Source of the DNA: Verrucomicrobia subdivision 3 bacterium UBA7542
GTDB taxonomy: Bacteria; Verrucomicrobiota; Verrucomicrobiia; Limisphaerales; UBA11358
Direction of reading: 5' to 3'
Assembly (NCBI GenBank): GCA_002479245.1
Contig: DLMG01000049.1
Location: 5,254-20,594 of the forward strand
Length of the DNA stretch: 15,341 nt
The notes under the pieces are model-generated. The model ran no database searches. It was not told the origin of the DNA and worked only from the letters and a program-made list of their open reading frames with translations. Positions 1-7,195 of the stretch are shown here, piece by piece. The first letter of the stretch is position 1. Each line of letters starts with the position of its first letter. The translations under genes were made by a program, and so were the position numbers.

Positions 1-254
1 AGATAAAAACCGGAGAACACCGTCGCATAAACATTCGGAAACGCGGCGAACAGCGCGCCGCCGCCGGTGACCAGCCAGACTTCGTTGCCGTCCCAGACCG
101 GCCCGATGGCATTGAGCATAGTGCGGCGCTCCGCGTCGTCCTTGGTGAACAAATGCAGCGCGCCGATGCCGAGGTCGAAGCCGTCGAGCATCGCGTAGCC
201 GGTGAACAGCACGCCGACGAGGATGAACCAAGTGGTGTTCAAATCGAAAGTCAT
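1..254 (-). CDS. cydB: cytochrome bd ubiquinol oxidase subunit II, N-terminal part (3' end beyond window)
   Basis: CydB is the second membrane subunit of the bd-type quinol oxidase, which reduces oxygen with electrons from quinol in the cytoplasmic membrane. The reading frame starts at the ATG complementary to 252-254 and runs off the left edge, giving 84 residues. It opens with a first transmembrane helix and the family-typical stretch [16 protein letters not shown], followed by the diagnostic [20 protein letters not shown] and [16 protein letters not shown] segments, all classic N-terminal CydB features. It follows cydA on the same strand after 134 bases, the usual cydAB order. The gene is intact as far as it can be seen; only the truncation by the window limits the call. 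Confidence 0.95.
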   Translation of the reverse strand, partial: MTFDLNTTWFILVGVLFTGYAMLDGFDLGIGALHLFTKDDAERRTMLNAIGPVWDGNEVWLVTGGGALFAAFPNVYATVFSGFY

Positions 255-280
255 AACGTGGAATGGAAAGCGTCGGTGGT

Positions 281-384
281 GAATGACGAATGCCTAAACC
301 CTAATGACGAAATAATGACGAATGACCGAATGGCCAAGCCAAAGTCATTGGGCATTTGAATATTTGGGCATTCTTTCGTCATTC
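281..384. repeat. imperfect inverted repeat between cydA and cydB
   Basis: The arms at 281-298 and 363-384 are complementary apart from a three-base insertion and one substitution. Between them lie further degenerate copies of the AATGACGAA/TTCGTCATT word. The sequence is AT-richer than its surroundings. It separates cydA from cydB and could fold in the transcript as an intercistronic hairpin. Whether it is a mobile hitchhiker or a processing/stability element cannot be told from sequence. Confidence 0.5.
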
Positions 385-388
385 GGAT

Positions 389-1753
389 TTAGTCATTTCT
401 CACAGGCAGCGCCAGTTTGCCGGACGGGATGAGGTCGGCGTCATCCGGCCCGTGCTGAATTTTGTCGTTGAGCAGGTAAATGAACACGGCGAACAGCAGA
501 AAATAAATGATCGTGAACAGGATCAGCGACGTCAGTACCACGTTGGCTTTCACCACTGCCGACAATCCCGCCGGCGTGCGCATCAGGTGATAAACAATCC
601 ACGGTTGCCGTCCGACTTCGGCGGCGAACCAGCCGAGTTGATTGGCGATTTGCGGGCCGAGCGCGGAGAACACGAGAATCCACAGCAACCAGCGCCGTTC
701 GTGCAGCGTACCGTTGCGGAAATAGAGAAATCCCAAGGCAGCGATGGCAATCATGGCGAAACCAACGCCCACCATCCCGTGGAAAAACAGGAACGACACC
801 TGAACCGGCGGGCGGTCTTCGGGGGCGAAAGCGTTCAAGCCGGTCACAGACGCGTGCACGTCGTTGTGCGCCAAAAAGCTCAGCAATCCCGGCATTTGGA
901 TGCCCACAATTTTTTCATTTTTCTCATCCACCCAGCCGGCCAGTGTCAGCGGCGCGTTCGAGGTGGTGTTGTAAAGTCCTTCAAATGCGGCGAGCTTTTC
1001 CGGCTGATTTTTCGCCACGCCGCGCGCGCTGAAGTCGCCGCTGACCAGTTGCAGCAGCGATGCCACCAGCGCCACGGTCAAGCCGACTTTCAGCGACGCG
1101 CGCGCAAAATCCAGGTGCCGTTTCTTCAGCAAATACCACGCGCTCACGCTCACCACGAGAAACGCGCCGGCCTGCCACGCGCCGCACAACGTGTGGAACA
1201 AACGATCCATCGAGGACGGATTGAACACCACCGTCCAAAAATCGGTGATCTCCGCCCGCGCCTTCAGGCCTTCGCCGACGATGTGATAACCGGCGGGCGT
1301 CTGCATCCAGGAATTGGCGACGACGATCCAGATGGCGCTGAAATGCGCGCCAAGGCAAACCATGCAAGTGGAAAAGAAATGCAGCTTGCGGCTTACCTTG
1401 TCCCAGCCGAACAGCAGCACGGCGAGAAAGCCCGATTCCAGAAAAAACGCGAAGATGCCCTCCGCGGCCAGCGCGCTTCCGAACACGTCACCCACGTAAC
1501 GCGAATACGTCGCCCAATTTGTGCCGAACTCAAATTCCATCACGATGCCCGTGGCCACGCCGATGGCGAACGTGAGGGCGAACACCTTGGTCCAAAACCG
1601 CGCCATCTGGTGATAGACCGGTTTTTTGGTTTTCAGCCACAACCCTTCCATGACCACGAGCAGGACGCCGAGACCGATGCTCAATGGCGGGTAAATGTAG
1701 TGAAACGCAATGGTGGCTCCAAACTGGATGCGCGATAGCATCAAAACGTCCAT
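389..1753 (-). CDS. cydA: cytochrome bd ubiquinol oxidase subunit I, short Q-loop type
   Basis: CydA carries the three haems and the quinol-oxidising Q-loop of the bd oxidase. The start was set at 1753 because the family N-terminus ([20 protein letters not shown]) begins there; the frame is open further upstream but without family similarity. The protein is 454 residues. Visible functional residues are His18 (haem b595 ligand, E. coli His19), Glu98 and Glu106 (proton/haem d site), His187 and Met327 (haem b558 ligands, E. coli His186/Met393), and the GRQPW motif at 381-385. The Q-loop keeps Lys253 and Glu258 but lacks the long insertion of E. coli CydA, placing it among short-Q-loop enzymes. 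Roughly nine membrane helices are evident. cydB follows downstream. No good Shine-Dalgarno precedes the ATG. Confidence 0.96.
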   Translation of the reverse strand: MDVLMLSRIQFGATIAFHYIYPPLSIGLGVLLVVMEGLWLKTKKPVYHQMARFWTKVFALTFAIGVATGIVMEFEFGTNWATYSRYVGDVFGSALAAEGIFAFFLESGFLAVLLFGWDKVSRKLHFFSTCMVCLGAHFSAIWIVVANSWMQTPAGYHIVGEGLKARAEITDFWTVVFNPSSMDRLFHTLCGAWQAGAFLVVSVSAWYLLKKRHLDFARASLKVGLTVALVASLLQLVSGDFSARGVAKNQPEKLAAFEGLYNTTSNAPLTLAGWVDEKNEKIVGIQMPGLLSFLAHNDVHASVTGLNAFAPEDRPPVQVSFLFFHGMVGVGFAMIAIAALGFLYFRNGTLHERRWLLWILVFSALGPQIANQLGWFAAEVGRQPWIVYHLMRTPAGLSAVVKANVVLTSLILFTIIYFLLFAVFIYLLNDKIQHGPDDADLIPSGKLALPVRND

Positions 1754-1816
1754 AGCAGGGTTCTTGATAACCGTTTGAAATGCTTGGGTCAATAAACCTT
1801 GCACATGTAACCCGCC

Positions 1817-1839
1817 GTAGCCGCCGACGTCAGTCGGCG
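1817..1839 (+). repeat. REP-like element: GTAG plus hairpin (left member of pair)
   Basis: GTAG at 1817-1820 is followed by one base and a perfect 7-bp stem (1822-1828 with 1833-1839) closed by a 4-base loop. GTAG next to a palindrome is the hallmark of REP sequences mobilised by RAYT (TnpA-REP) transposases. It is paired with an oppositely oriented element at 1880-1902, GTAG ends outward, as in BIME arrangements. Confidence 0.6.
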
Positions 1840-1875
1840 CCATTTTCCTGATTTGAAACCTTCTTTCGAACTGTT

Positions 1876-2103
1876 TCAGCGCGGACTTGCGTCCGCGGCT
1901 ACATGAGAACCTACCGGTTCGTGTGCCTTGCAGCCATACACCCGTTCGTAAGCCCGGCAAAACGGGCATGTTCCGTGTTCGATCCTGGTTACAAACCAAA
2001 ATGCCGCCCCGCGCTGCCGGCGGCGGGCGCGCCGACAGACCGTGCAATGCAGGCAAACCTTGGCCAGTATCGCGTCAATCCGGGTTTTTATCCTGGCAGG
2101 CAT
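1876..2103 (-). CDS. small Cys-rich protein, possible zinc ribbon
   Basis: A 75-residue frame lies upstream of cydA on the same strand. Its body looks like a metal-binding mini-protein: cysteines at 17, 20 and 23 (CLHCTVC), a basic stretch RRARRRQR at 24-31, then Cys46/Cys49 (CPFC) and Cys58 near the end (YGCKAHEP). The paired CxxC spacing suggests zinc binding; basic residues would allow nucleic-acid contact. I cannot name a characterised family, though it resembles small hypothetical proteins I associate with Verrucomicrobiota. The last nine codons (from residue 67) are supplied by a REP-like hairpin element, so the ancestral C-terminus probably ended near EPVGS. No clear ribosome site is visible. 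If it is not a gene, 1754-2303 is non-coding. Confidence 0.5.
   Translation of the reverse strand: MPARIKTRIDAILAKVCLHCTVCRRARRRQRGAAFWFVTRIEHGTCPFCRAYERVYGCKAHEPVGSHVAADASPR
1880..1902 (-). repeat. REP-like element: GTAG plus hairpin (right member of pair)
   Basis: On the minus strand GTAG (1899-1902) is followed by one base and a perfect 7-bp stem (1891-1897 with 1880-1886) around a 4-base loop, the same layout as the element at 1817-1839 but with different stem bases. It overlaps the 3' end of the small Cys-rich gene and supplies its stop codon. Confidence 0.6.
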
Positions 2104-2303
2104 TTTATTCCAGTCCGTTTGTGATGTTGATGCGCGCCCAGCTTGTGACGGCGGCGCCAGACGGTCAAGCAGGTTGAAAATGGGGCGGTATCCTGTCTTC
2201 GCATTGCTTTGCTACCGTCGGCGTCGTAATCTGCGGGAAACTTTTCATGAAACTTCCCGTCATCATTTCAGACGGACGCGAGCGCGCGGCAGTTTGGAAG
2301 CAG

Positions 2304-4151
2304 ATGCGGAAGTTGACAAGCACGACATTGTTCCTGGCTTTTTCAGCCGCTGGAATTGCCGCCGGTAGTGATCCGCAGGACATTTTGGCCAATCTGCGCC
2401 CGGAGCACCCGCGCCTGATTCTCACCACCAACATTTGGGACGGTTTGCTCGCCCGGCGCACGAACGATGCCGAACTGTCCGCGATTCTCGCCAAGGCTGT
2501 GACCGATGCGCGGTCGTTGTTGAGCGCGCCACCGCTGGTTTACCAGAAAGAGGGCAAGCGGCTGCTGGCGGTTTCGCGCGAGGCGATGCGGCGCATTGAA
2601 CTGTGCAGCTTTGCCTACCGGCTGACCGGCGAAAAAGTTTTTCTCGACCGCGTCCAGGAGGACATGCTCGCCGTGGCGGCATTCAAGGATTGGAATCCGT
2701 CGCATTTTCTCGACACCGCCGAAATGACCGCCGGGTTGGCCCTCGGCTATGACTGGCTGTTTGACGCGTTGCCGGCGGAGACGCGCGCCACCATCCGGCA
2801 GGCGATTTTGGACAAGGGCATCAAGCCCGGTCTATCCCCATCCGACGCCCACAACTGGTGGTATTCGTCTCAGAACAACTGGAATCAAGTGTGCTTCGGC
2901 GGCCTCACGCTGGGTGCGCTGGCCATCGCCGATGAAAATCCCGAAGTCGCCCGGGAATTATTGACGCACACCTGCCAAAATAATCCGAACGGCCTCAAAC
3001 CCTGCTCGCCGGACGGCATTTATCCCGAAGGTCCGGGCTATTGGAATTATGGCACAACCTACCAGGTGCTGATGCTTTCAGCGCTGCAAACTGCGCTCGG
3101 CACGGATTGGAATTTGTCCGCCAGTCCGGGATTTCTCGCCAGCGCGGCGGCGCTGGTCGAGCAAACCGGCCCGACCGGACGGCCTTTCAACTTTTCCGAC
3201 GGCCACGATGGCGTGGCCTTCAATCCCGCCCTGTTCTGGTTCGCGCAACAATTGCATCAGCCGGAGCTGGTTTATTCCCAGAACCCGCTCCTGCTGCGCA
3301 AACTGGCCAGCCCGGCCACCGACATTGACGAGGATCGTGCCTTCCCGCTGCTGGCGATCTGGACCGCGGGCCTGCCGGAGGAAATTCCAGCGCCCGCGTT
3401 GCCGCTCGCGTGGCACGGCGACGGCCCGAATCCCGTCGGCGTTTTCCGCAGTTCGTGGACGGATACCAACGCGTTGTTCCTCGCCTTCAAGGGCGGTTCG
3501 GCCGGACTCAATCACGGGCACATGGACGCCGGATCGTTTGTGCTCGATGCCGGCGGTGTGCGCTGGGCGTGCGACCTCGGCGCGCAGGACTACTATTCCA
3601 TTGAGTCCAAGGGCTGGGATTTGTTCAAGATGGCGCAGGGCAGCGATCGCTGGCGCGTTTACCGCCTGAACAATTTCAGCCACAATACGCTCACGCTCGG
3701 CGGCAAACTGCACAACATGGCCGCCGACGCGCGCATCACTGCGTTCACCACCAACTCGGCGACGGTGAACCTCTCGCAAATTTTCGCCGACCAGGCCGGC
3801 AGCGTGGTGCGGCAATTTTCCGTCGGTGAAAACAAAACCGTGGTCGTCCGCGATGACATTGCCGCCGCCAAACCCGGTTTGTCCGTGCGCTGGCAGATGG
3901 TCACGCACGCAAAAATCAGCGTAAAAAACAATCAGGCCACGCTCCGTGAAGATGGCAAGGCGCTGTCGGCAAAAATCCTTTCGCCGACCGGCGCGCGCTT
4001 TGAAATTGCCAGCGCCCAACCGCCGGACGATGGAGTCAACGCGCCCAATCCCAACGCTCGCATCCTTGCGGTGAACACGTCCGTTCCCGCCTCCGGCAAC
4101 CTCACCGTCGAAATCGAACTCCAGCCGGATTCCGCAACTGCCGCCCGGTAA
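2304..4151 (+). CDS. exported heparinase II/III family polysaccharide lyase-like protein
   Basis: Members of this family cleave acidic polysaccharides by beta-elimination; the substrate here is unknown. The start at 2304 is preferred over the in-frame ATG at 2247 because a normal signal peptide (residues 1-21, basic MRK then a hydrophobic core ending in Ala/Gly) begins there, with a weak GGAAG three bases upstream. The 615-residue protein has an N-terminal alpha/alpha toroid with the family-typical NNWNQVC (191-197) and YPEGPGYWNYG (240-250, holding candidate catalytic tyrosines), then a beta-sandwich heparinase II/III domain with NHGHMDAGSF (403-412) and NNFSHNTL (456-463). Histidines in these motifs fit the metal/catalytic site. 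It ends 43 bases before purD on the same strand, but nothing links their functions. Probably periplasmic or secreted. Confidence 0.88.
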   Translation: MRKLTSTTLFLAFSAAGIAAGSDPQDILANLRPEHPRLILTTNIWDGLLARRTNDAELSAILAKAVTDARSLLSAPPLVYQKEGKRLLAVSREAMRRIELCSFAYRLTGEKVFLDRVQEDMLAVAAFKDWNPSHFLDTAEMTAGLALGYDWLFDALPAETRATIRQAILDKGIKPGLSPSDAHNWWYSSQNNWNQVCFGGLTLGALAIADENPEVARELLTHTCQNNPNGLKPCSPDGIYPEGPGYWNYGTTYQVLMLSALQTALGTDWNLSASPGFLASAAALVEQTGPTGRPFNFSDGHDGVAFNPALFWFAQQLHQPELVYSQNPLLLRKLASPATDIDEDRAFPLLAIWTAGLPEEIPAPALPLAWHGDGPNPVGVFRSSWTDTNALFLAFKGGSAGLNHGHMDAGSFVLDAGGVRWACDLGAQDYYSIESKGWDLFKMAQGSDRWRVYRLNNFSHNTLTLGGKLHNMAADARITAFTTNSATVNLSQIFADQAGSVVRQFSVGENKTVVVRDDIAAAKPGLSVRWQMVTHAKISVKNNQATLREDGKALSAKILSPTGARFEIASAQPPDDGVNAPNPNARILAVNTSVPASGNLTVEIELQPDSATAAR

Positions 4152-4194
4152 AAGTGGTTTCAACCGCGCCCGCTTCGTGCTTCAATCTGCGCGC

Positions 4195-5493
4195 ATGAAA
4201 ATTTTGGTCATCGGTTCGGGCGGACGCGAACACGCGCTGGTGTGGAAACTGGCGCAGTCGCCGCACGTCACGCAACTGTGGTGCGCGCCGGGCAACGCCG
4301 GCATCGCACAGGAACGGCTGGCCAAAAATTCCGCGCCCGTCGAATGTGTCAACCTCGGCGCCGAGGATTTGCCGAAGCTGCTCGCGTTCGCACAGGAAAA
4401 GAAGGTCGAACTCACGGTCGTCGGGCCGGACAACCCGCTCGCGCTGGGCATCGTGGATTTATTCCAGAAAAGCGGCCTCCGGATCTGGGGACCGAACCGG
4501 AAAGCCGCGCAATTCGAGTCGTCCAAGGTGTTTTCGCAAGACTTTATGCAGAAATACGGAGTCCCGACTGCTCGTTCGGGTGTATTCACGGCGGGTGAGG
4601 TTCTGGCCGCCCGTGCATTTGCCGGCTCATTGGATGGCCGTTGTGCAGTAAAGGCTGATGGCCTGGCACTTGGCAAAGGCGTCCTGATTTGTACGAGTGA
4701 AACGGAAGCCAACAAGGCCATTGACGAAATGTTGGTCGCAAAAAGTTTTGGCGCGGCGGGTTCACGAATTGTCATTCAGGAACTTTTGGAAGGAATAGAA
4801 ATTTCACTCCATGCGATTTGCGATGGCAAAACGGCGAAACTGTTTCCGACGTCGCAGGATCACAAACGCGCGCTCGACGGTGACGCCGGTCTCAACACCG
4901 GCGGCATGGGCACGTATTCGCCGACTCCATTTTTGAGTGACCACGCTTTAACTGAGTTCGGCAATAAAATTTTAACACCGTGGCTGCGAGGCTGCGCCGA
5001 GGAGCGCATTAAATTCTGCGGGATTATTTATCCGGGAGTTATGCTGACCAAAGGCGGCCCAAAAGTTTTGGAATTCAACGCCCGTTTCGGCGACCCGGAA
5101 ACGCAGGTCTATCTGACGCGGCTGGAAAACGATCTCGTCGAGCTGCTCGACGCCAGCGTGAATGGCACGCTGGGCAAAATTGAAATGAAATGGAGTTCGC
5201 TGGCGAGCGTGTGTGTGGTGATGGCCAGCGGCGGTTATCCCGGCAGCTATGCGAAGGGAAAGCCAATTCATGGCCTCGAAGACGCGGCGATGCTGCCAAA
5301 CGCAAAGGTGTTTCACGCGGGCACGGCGTTGAAGGACGGGCAAATTGTGACAAACGGCGGCCGGGTTCTGGGCGTGACGGCGTGGGCAAAGGATTTGAAA
5401 AGCGCGCAAGCGGCGGCTTACGCGGCGGTGGAAAAGATTCAATTCGACGGCGCGCAGTTCCGCCGCGACATCGCGGCGAAGGCATTATTTTAA
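4195..5493 (+). CDS. purD: phosphoribosylamine-glycine ligase (GAR synthetase)
   Basis: PurD makes glycinamide ribonucleotide from phosphoribosylamine, glycine and ATP, the second step of de novo purine synthesis, in the cytoplasm. The 432-residue length is normal. Visible motifs are the N-terminal GSGGREHA (7-14), the ATP-grasp lysine/glycine loop KADGLALGKG (153-162), GGMGTYSPTP (236-245), the metal/ATP site EFNARFGDPETQ (293-304), and the conserved C-terminal tail with FRRDIAAKAL. The start at 4195 matches the family N-terminus; an in-frame ATG at 4177 adds only six unconserved residues. The stop codon overlaps by four bases the stop of the convergent sigma-1 gene at a TTAA. The last ~50 bases recur in degenerate form three times further right. 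The part around 4530-4860 uses more A/T-ending codons than the rest. Confidence 0.97.
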   Translation: MKILVIGSGGREHALVWKLAQSPHVTQLWCAPGNAGIAQERLAKNSAPVECVNLGAEDLPKLLAFAQEKKVELTVVGPDNPLALGIVDLFQKSGLRIWGPNRKAAQFESSKVFSQDFMQKYGVPTARSGVFTAGEVLAARAFAGSLDGRCAVKADGLALGKGVLICTSETEANKAIDEMLVAKSFGAAGSRIVIQELLEGIEISLHAICDGKTAKLFPTSQDHKRALDGDAGLNTGGMGTYSPTPFLSDHALTEFGNKILTPWLRGCAEERIKFCGIIYPGVMLTKGGPKVLEFNARFGDPETQVYLTRLENDLVELLDASVNGTLGKIEMKWSSLASVCVVMASGGYPGSYAKGKPIHGLEDAAMLPNAKVFHAGTALKDGQIVTNGGRVLGVTAWAKDLKSAQAAAYAAVEKIQFDGAQFRRDIAAKALF

Positions 5494-7061
5494 TTCTGTC
5501 TTTCAAACGGTTTTATTTTCATCGTTATATTTGTTCCAAAATCACCTTTGCCGCTTCCGTTCACCCATGATGTTCCTGTGCCTTGATAAGAAAAGCCGGT
5601 CGCGCTGATTTTGAAGAGCGTGTCGTATTGATCGTCAACAGGCGCTTTTTCTGCGATCAACGGCTCATTGTTCGGAATGTCGCTTAAATTTCCCGTCTGC
5701 AAAAGTTGGTATCGCTGAAGAATTGTTCCGTCAATCGGCGGATTGAAATAAGACCGGAGTTGTGAAATGTCGCCGGGCAATTGTCCGTTATTGCCCGCGA
5801 TATAATTTGCCAAGGCTTCGCCTATCGAATAAGCAAACGTTCGTTTGGCATCGCGTCGCAATTGGCTCAAAGCCCGGTCAAAATCATCGTCTGTTTTCAA
5901 ATCACCGCTATAAGTCGCACCTCGCAGCCAATCTTGAGTGGTCAAATATTGGAGTTCTGGAATTTTTTCGTAGGGCATTTGTTCCAGCCGTTGCTTGAGT
6001 TGATTAACTTTTGCAACCCGCGCGTTTGCCGCGGCTTCAAAGGGGTCACTTTTCTTTTGCATTTCGGCCGTTTTCAATTGCGTCACTTCTCCGCGTAATT
6101 TCAAAAGCTCTGATTGAATTGGATTCGATCTCAAGCGCGCATTTTCCACCAACAAATCCGCCATCCGGTTTGTCGAGTCGGCAAATTCTTTTTGCAACTG
6201 CTGGATTTGATCGACGAGCGGCGCTTGCTGTTGCTGGAGCGTTTGGTTTTGGCCGCGCAATTGAGCGGCCTGATGCGTTTCGTAAATCCCTGCTCCGGCA
6301 ACCACGGCGAGCGTGGCGGTGATGATGGTTTTTTGGATTGTGGTCATGGCAATCGTTTTGGTGACGGCAATTACGGTTGAAGTGTGAACGGCAGTTCCGG
6401 CGAGAATGCCGGCGGCGGAAATGGTGGCGGCCAGCCCAACCGGAGCGGCTTGGACGGCGTTGGCGGCGAGGGTCATTGCCAGCGCGGCTCCAGTCGTGGT
6501 GATGCCGTGATGCGCCAGAAATTCACGCATTTTTTCCAGGGCGCGGGCAACCCGCTTTTGCGCCGTGTCGTCGCTCACACCCAACGCGAGGCCAACGGAA
6601 CGCAGGTCCTGATTCTTGAAGAATCGCAACACCAGCGCATCGTGATCTGCCTCATTCAGTCCGGAGATGGCTTCGTCCAGGATGGGACGCAGGCGGTCCC
6701 AATCTGGCGCGGTTTCAGTGGATGGGTGAAGAGTTTCCATGGCTTGCCTTTCGCGCGAATGCCGGCGGAAATCGTCACGCCGGAGATTGAGGGCGAGATT
6801 GCGCGTGCAACGGCACAACCAGCCGGCCAACGAAGCGTCCGGATTCAATTTCCCGGCCAGGGTCCGCGCGCCGCGCGCAAGGCTGGTAAAAACGTTTTGG
6901 GTGACGTCACATGCCAGATCGGACGATGGCGCCTGGCGCAACGCAGCGGAATAGACGAGGTCCGTGTGCCGGGTGACGAGTTCGGTGAATGCGGATTCGC
7001 TGCCGGATTCGGCATATTCGCGAAGGAGCTGGGCATCGGACTTGGGCTGCATCTCACCCAT
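5490..7061 (-). CDS. sigma-1: ECF-type sigma factor fused to membrane segments, coiled coil and an unrecognised C-terminal domain
   Basis: 523 residues. Sigma region 2 spans about 18-85 (DLVYSAALRQ and following) and region 4 about 122-182 (LNEADHDALVLRFFKNQ, GVSDDTAQKRVARALEK). Next comes an uncharged Ala/Thr-rich stretch (187-234) with a signal-peptidase-like ANAVQAAP at 200-207, then a further helix (243-261), a Gln-rich coiled coil (264-334), and a ~185-residue C-terminal domain I cannot assign, ending with Gly/Ser-rich beta-like sequence. The arrangement suggests a membrane-anchored sigma factor whose far domain senses or is held by something in the envelope. The start at 7061 is shared with sigma-2; Met4 (7052) aligns with the sigma-3 start and is an alternative. 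No anti-sigma gene lies nearby. The 3' end overlaps purD's stop convergently by 4 bases. Confidence 0.85.
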   Translation of the reverse strand: MGEMQPKSDAQLLREYAESGSESAFTELVTRHTDLVYSAALRQAPSSDLACDVTQNVFTSLARGARTLAGKLNPDASLAGWLCRCTRNLALNLRRDDFRRHSRERQAMETLHPSTETAPDWDRLRPILDEAISGLNEADHDALVLRFFKNQDLRSVGLALGVSDDTAQKRVARALEKMREFLAHHGITTTGAALAMTLAANAVQAAPVGLAATISAAGILAGTAVHTSTVIAVTKTIAMTTIQKTIITATLAVVAGAGIYETHQAAQLRGQNQTLQQQQAPLVDQIQQLQKEFADSTNRMADLLVENARLRSNPIQSELLKLRGEVTQLKTAEMQKKSDPFEAAANARVAKVNQLKQRLEQMPYEKIPELQYLTTQDWLRGATYSGDLKTDDDFDRALSQLRRDAKRTFAYSIGEALANYIAGNNGQLPGDISQLRSYFNPPIDGTILQRYQLLQTGNLSDIPNNEPLIAEKAPVDDQYDTLFKISATGFSYQGTGTSWVNGSGKGDFGTNITMKIKPFERQN

Positions 7062-7080
7062 TAAATAACCGGGCCGCAGA

Positions 7081-7092
7081 AAATCCGACAAA
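7081..7092 (-). promoter_or_regulatory. conserved upstream block of sigma-1 (TTTGTCGGATTT)
   Basis: On the minus strand the block TTTGTCGGATTT ends about 20 bases before the ATG, preceded by an A/T run. The same word in the same relative place precedes sigma-2, and versions precede sigma-3 and sigma-4. It could be a promoter element recognised by these sigma factors themselves (autoregulation) or simply be shared by descent. Confidence 0.4.
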
Positions 7093-7109
7093 TTTTTTTT
7101 GGGAATTTG

Positions 7110-7160
7110 ATTTCGCTGGCGCGCATTTCCGCCGCGACATCGCGGCGAAGGCATTGAGAT
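7110..7160 (+). pseudogene. purD 3'-end remnant, copy 1
   Basis: Bases 7110-7155 match the purD end (5441-5486) at 42 of 46 positions, including an identical 29-base run (7127-7155), and still translate in frame as GAHFRRDIAAKALR before a TAG at 7158-7160. There is no start or upstream purD sequence, so it is a duplicated tail, not a gene. It lies between the 5' flank of sigma-1 and the 3' end of sigma-2. Confidence 0.85.
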
Positions 7161-7195
7161 AGGTTTGGTCTTTCACCGACCCCCCAGGCGCTTCT

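Noticed and set aside
356..1738. 460-codon open frame on the plus strand
   Set aside because: It is entirely antisense to cydA, whose haem ligands and family motifs are unmistakable. Its protein is His/Arg/Gln-rich with no domain.
3078..4163. 361-codon open frame on the minus strand
   Set aside because: It is antisense to the heparinase-like gene and shows no domain or signal; it is a high-GC shadow frame.
6281..6356. Possible internal start (AMTTIQKT) giving a sigma-less short form of the sigma-1 protein
   Set aside because: The Met is conserved in all four paralogues but no Shine-Dalgarno precedes it on the minus strand.
7062..7154. N-terminal extensions of sigma-1 and sigma-2 beginning near the purD remnants
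   Set aside because: These extra codons come from translating the reverse of the purD tail and the upstream block. Similarity to sigma factors begins at the MGEMQ start.
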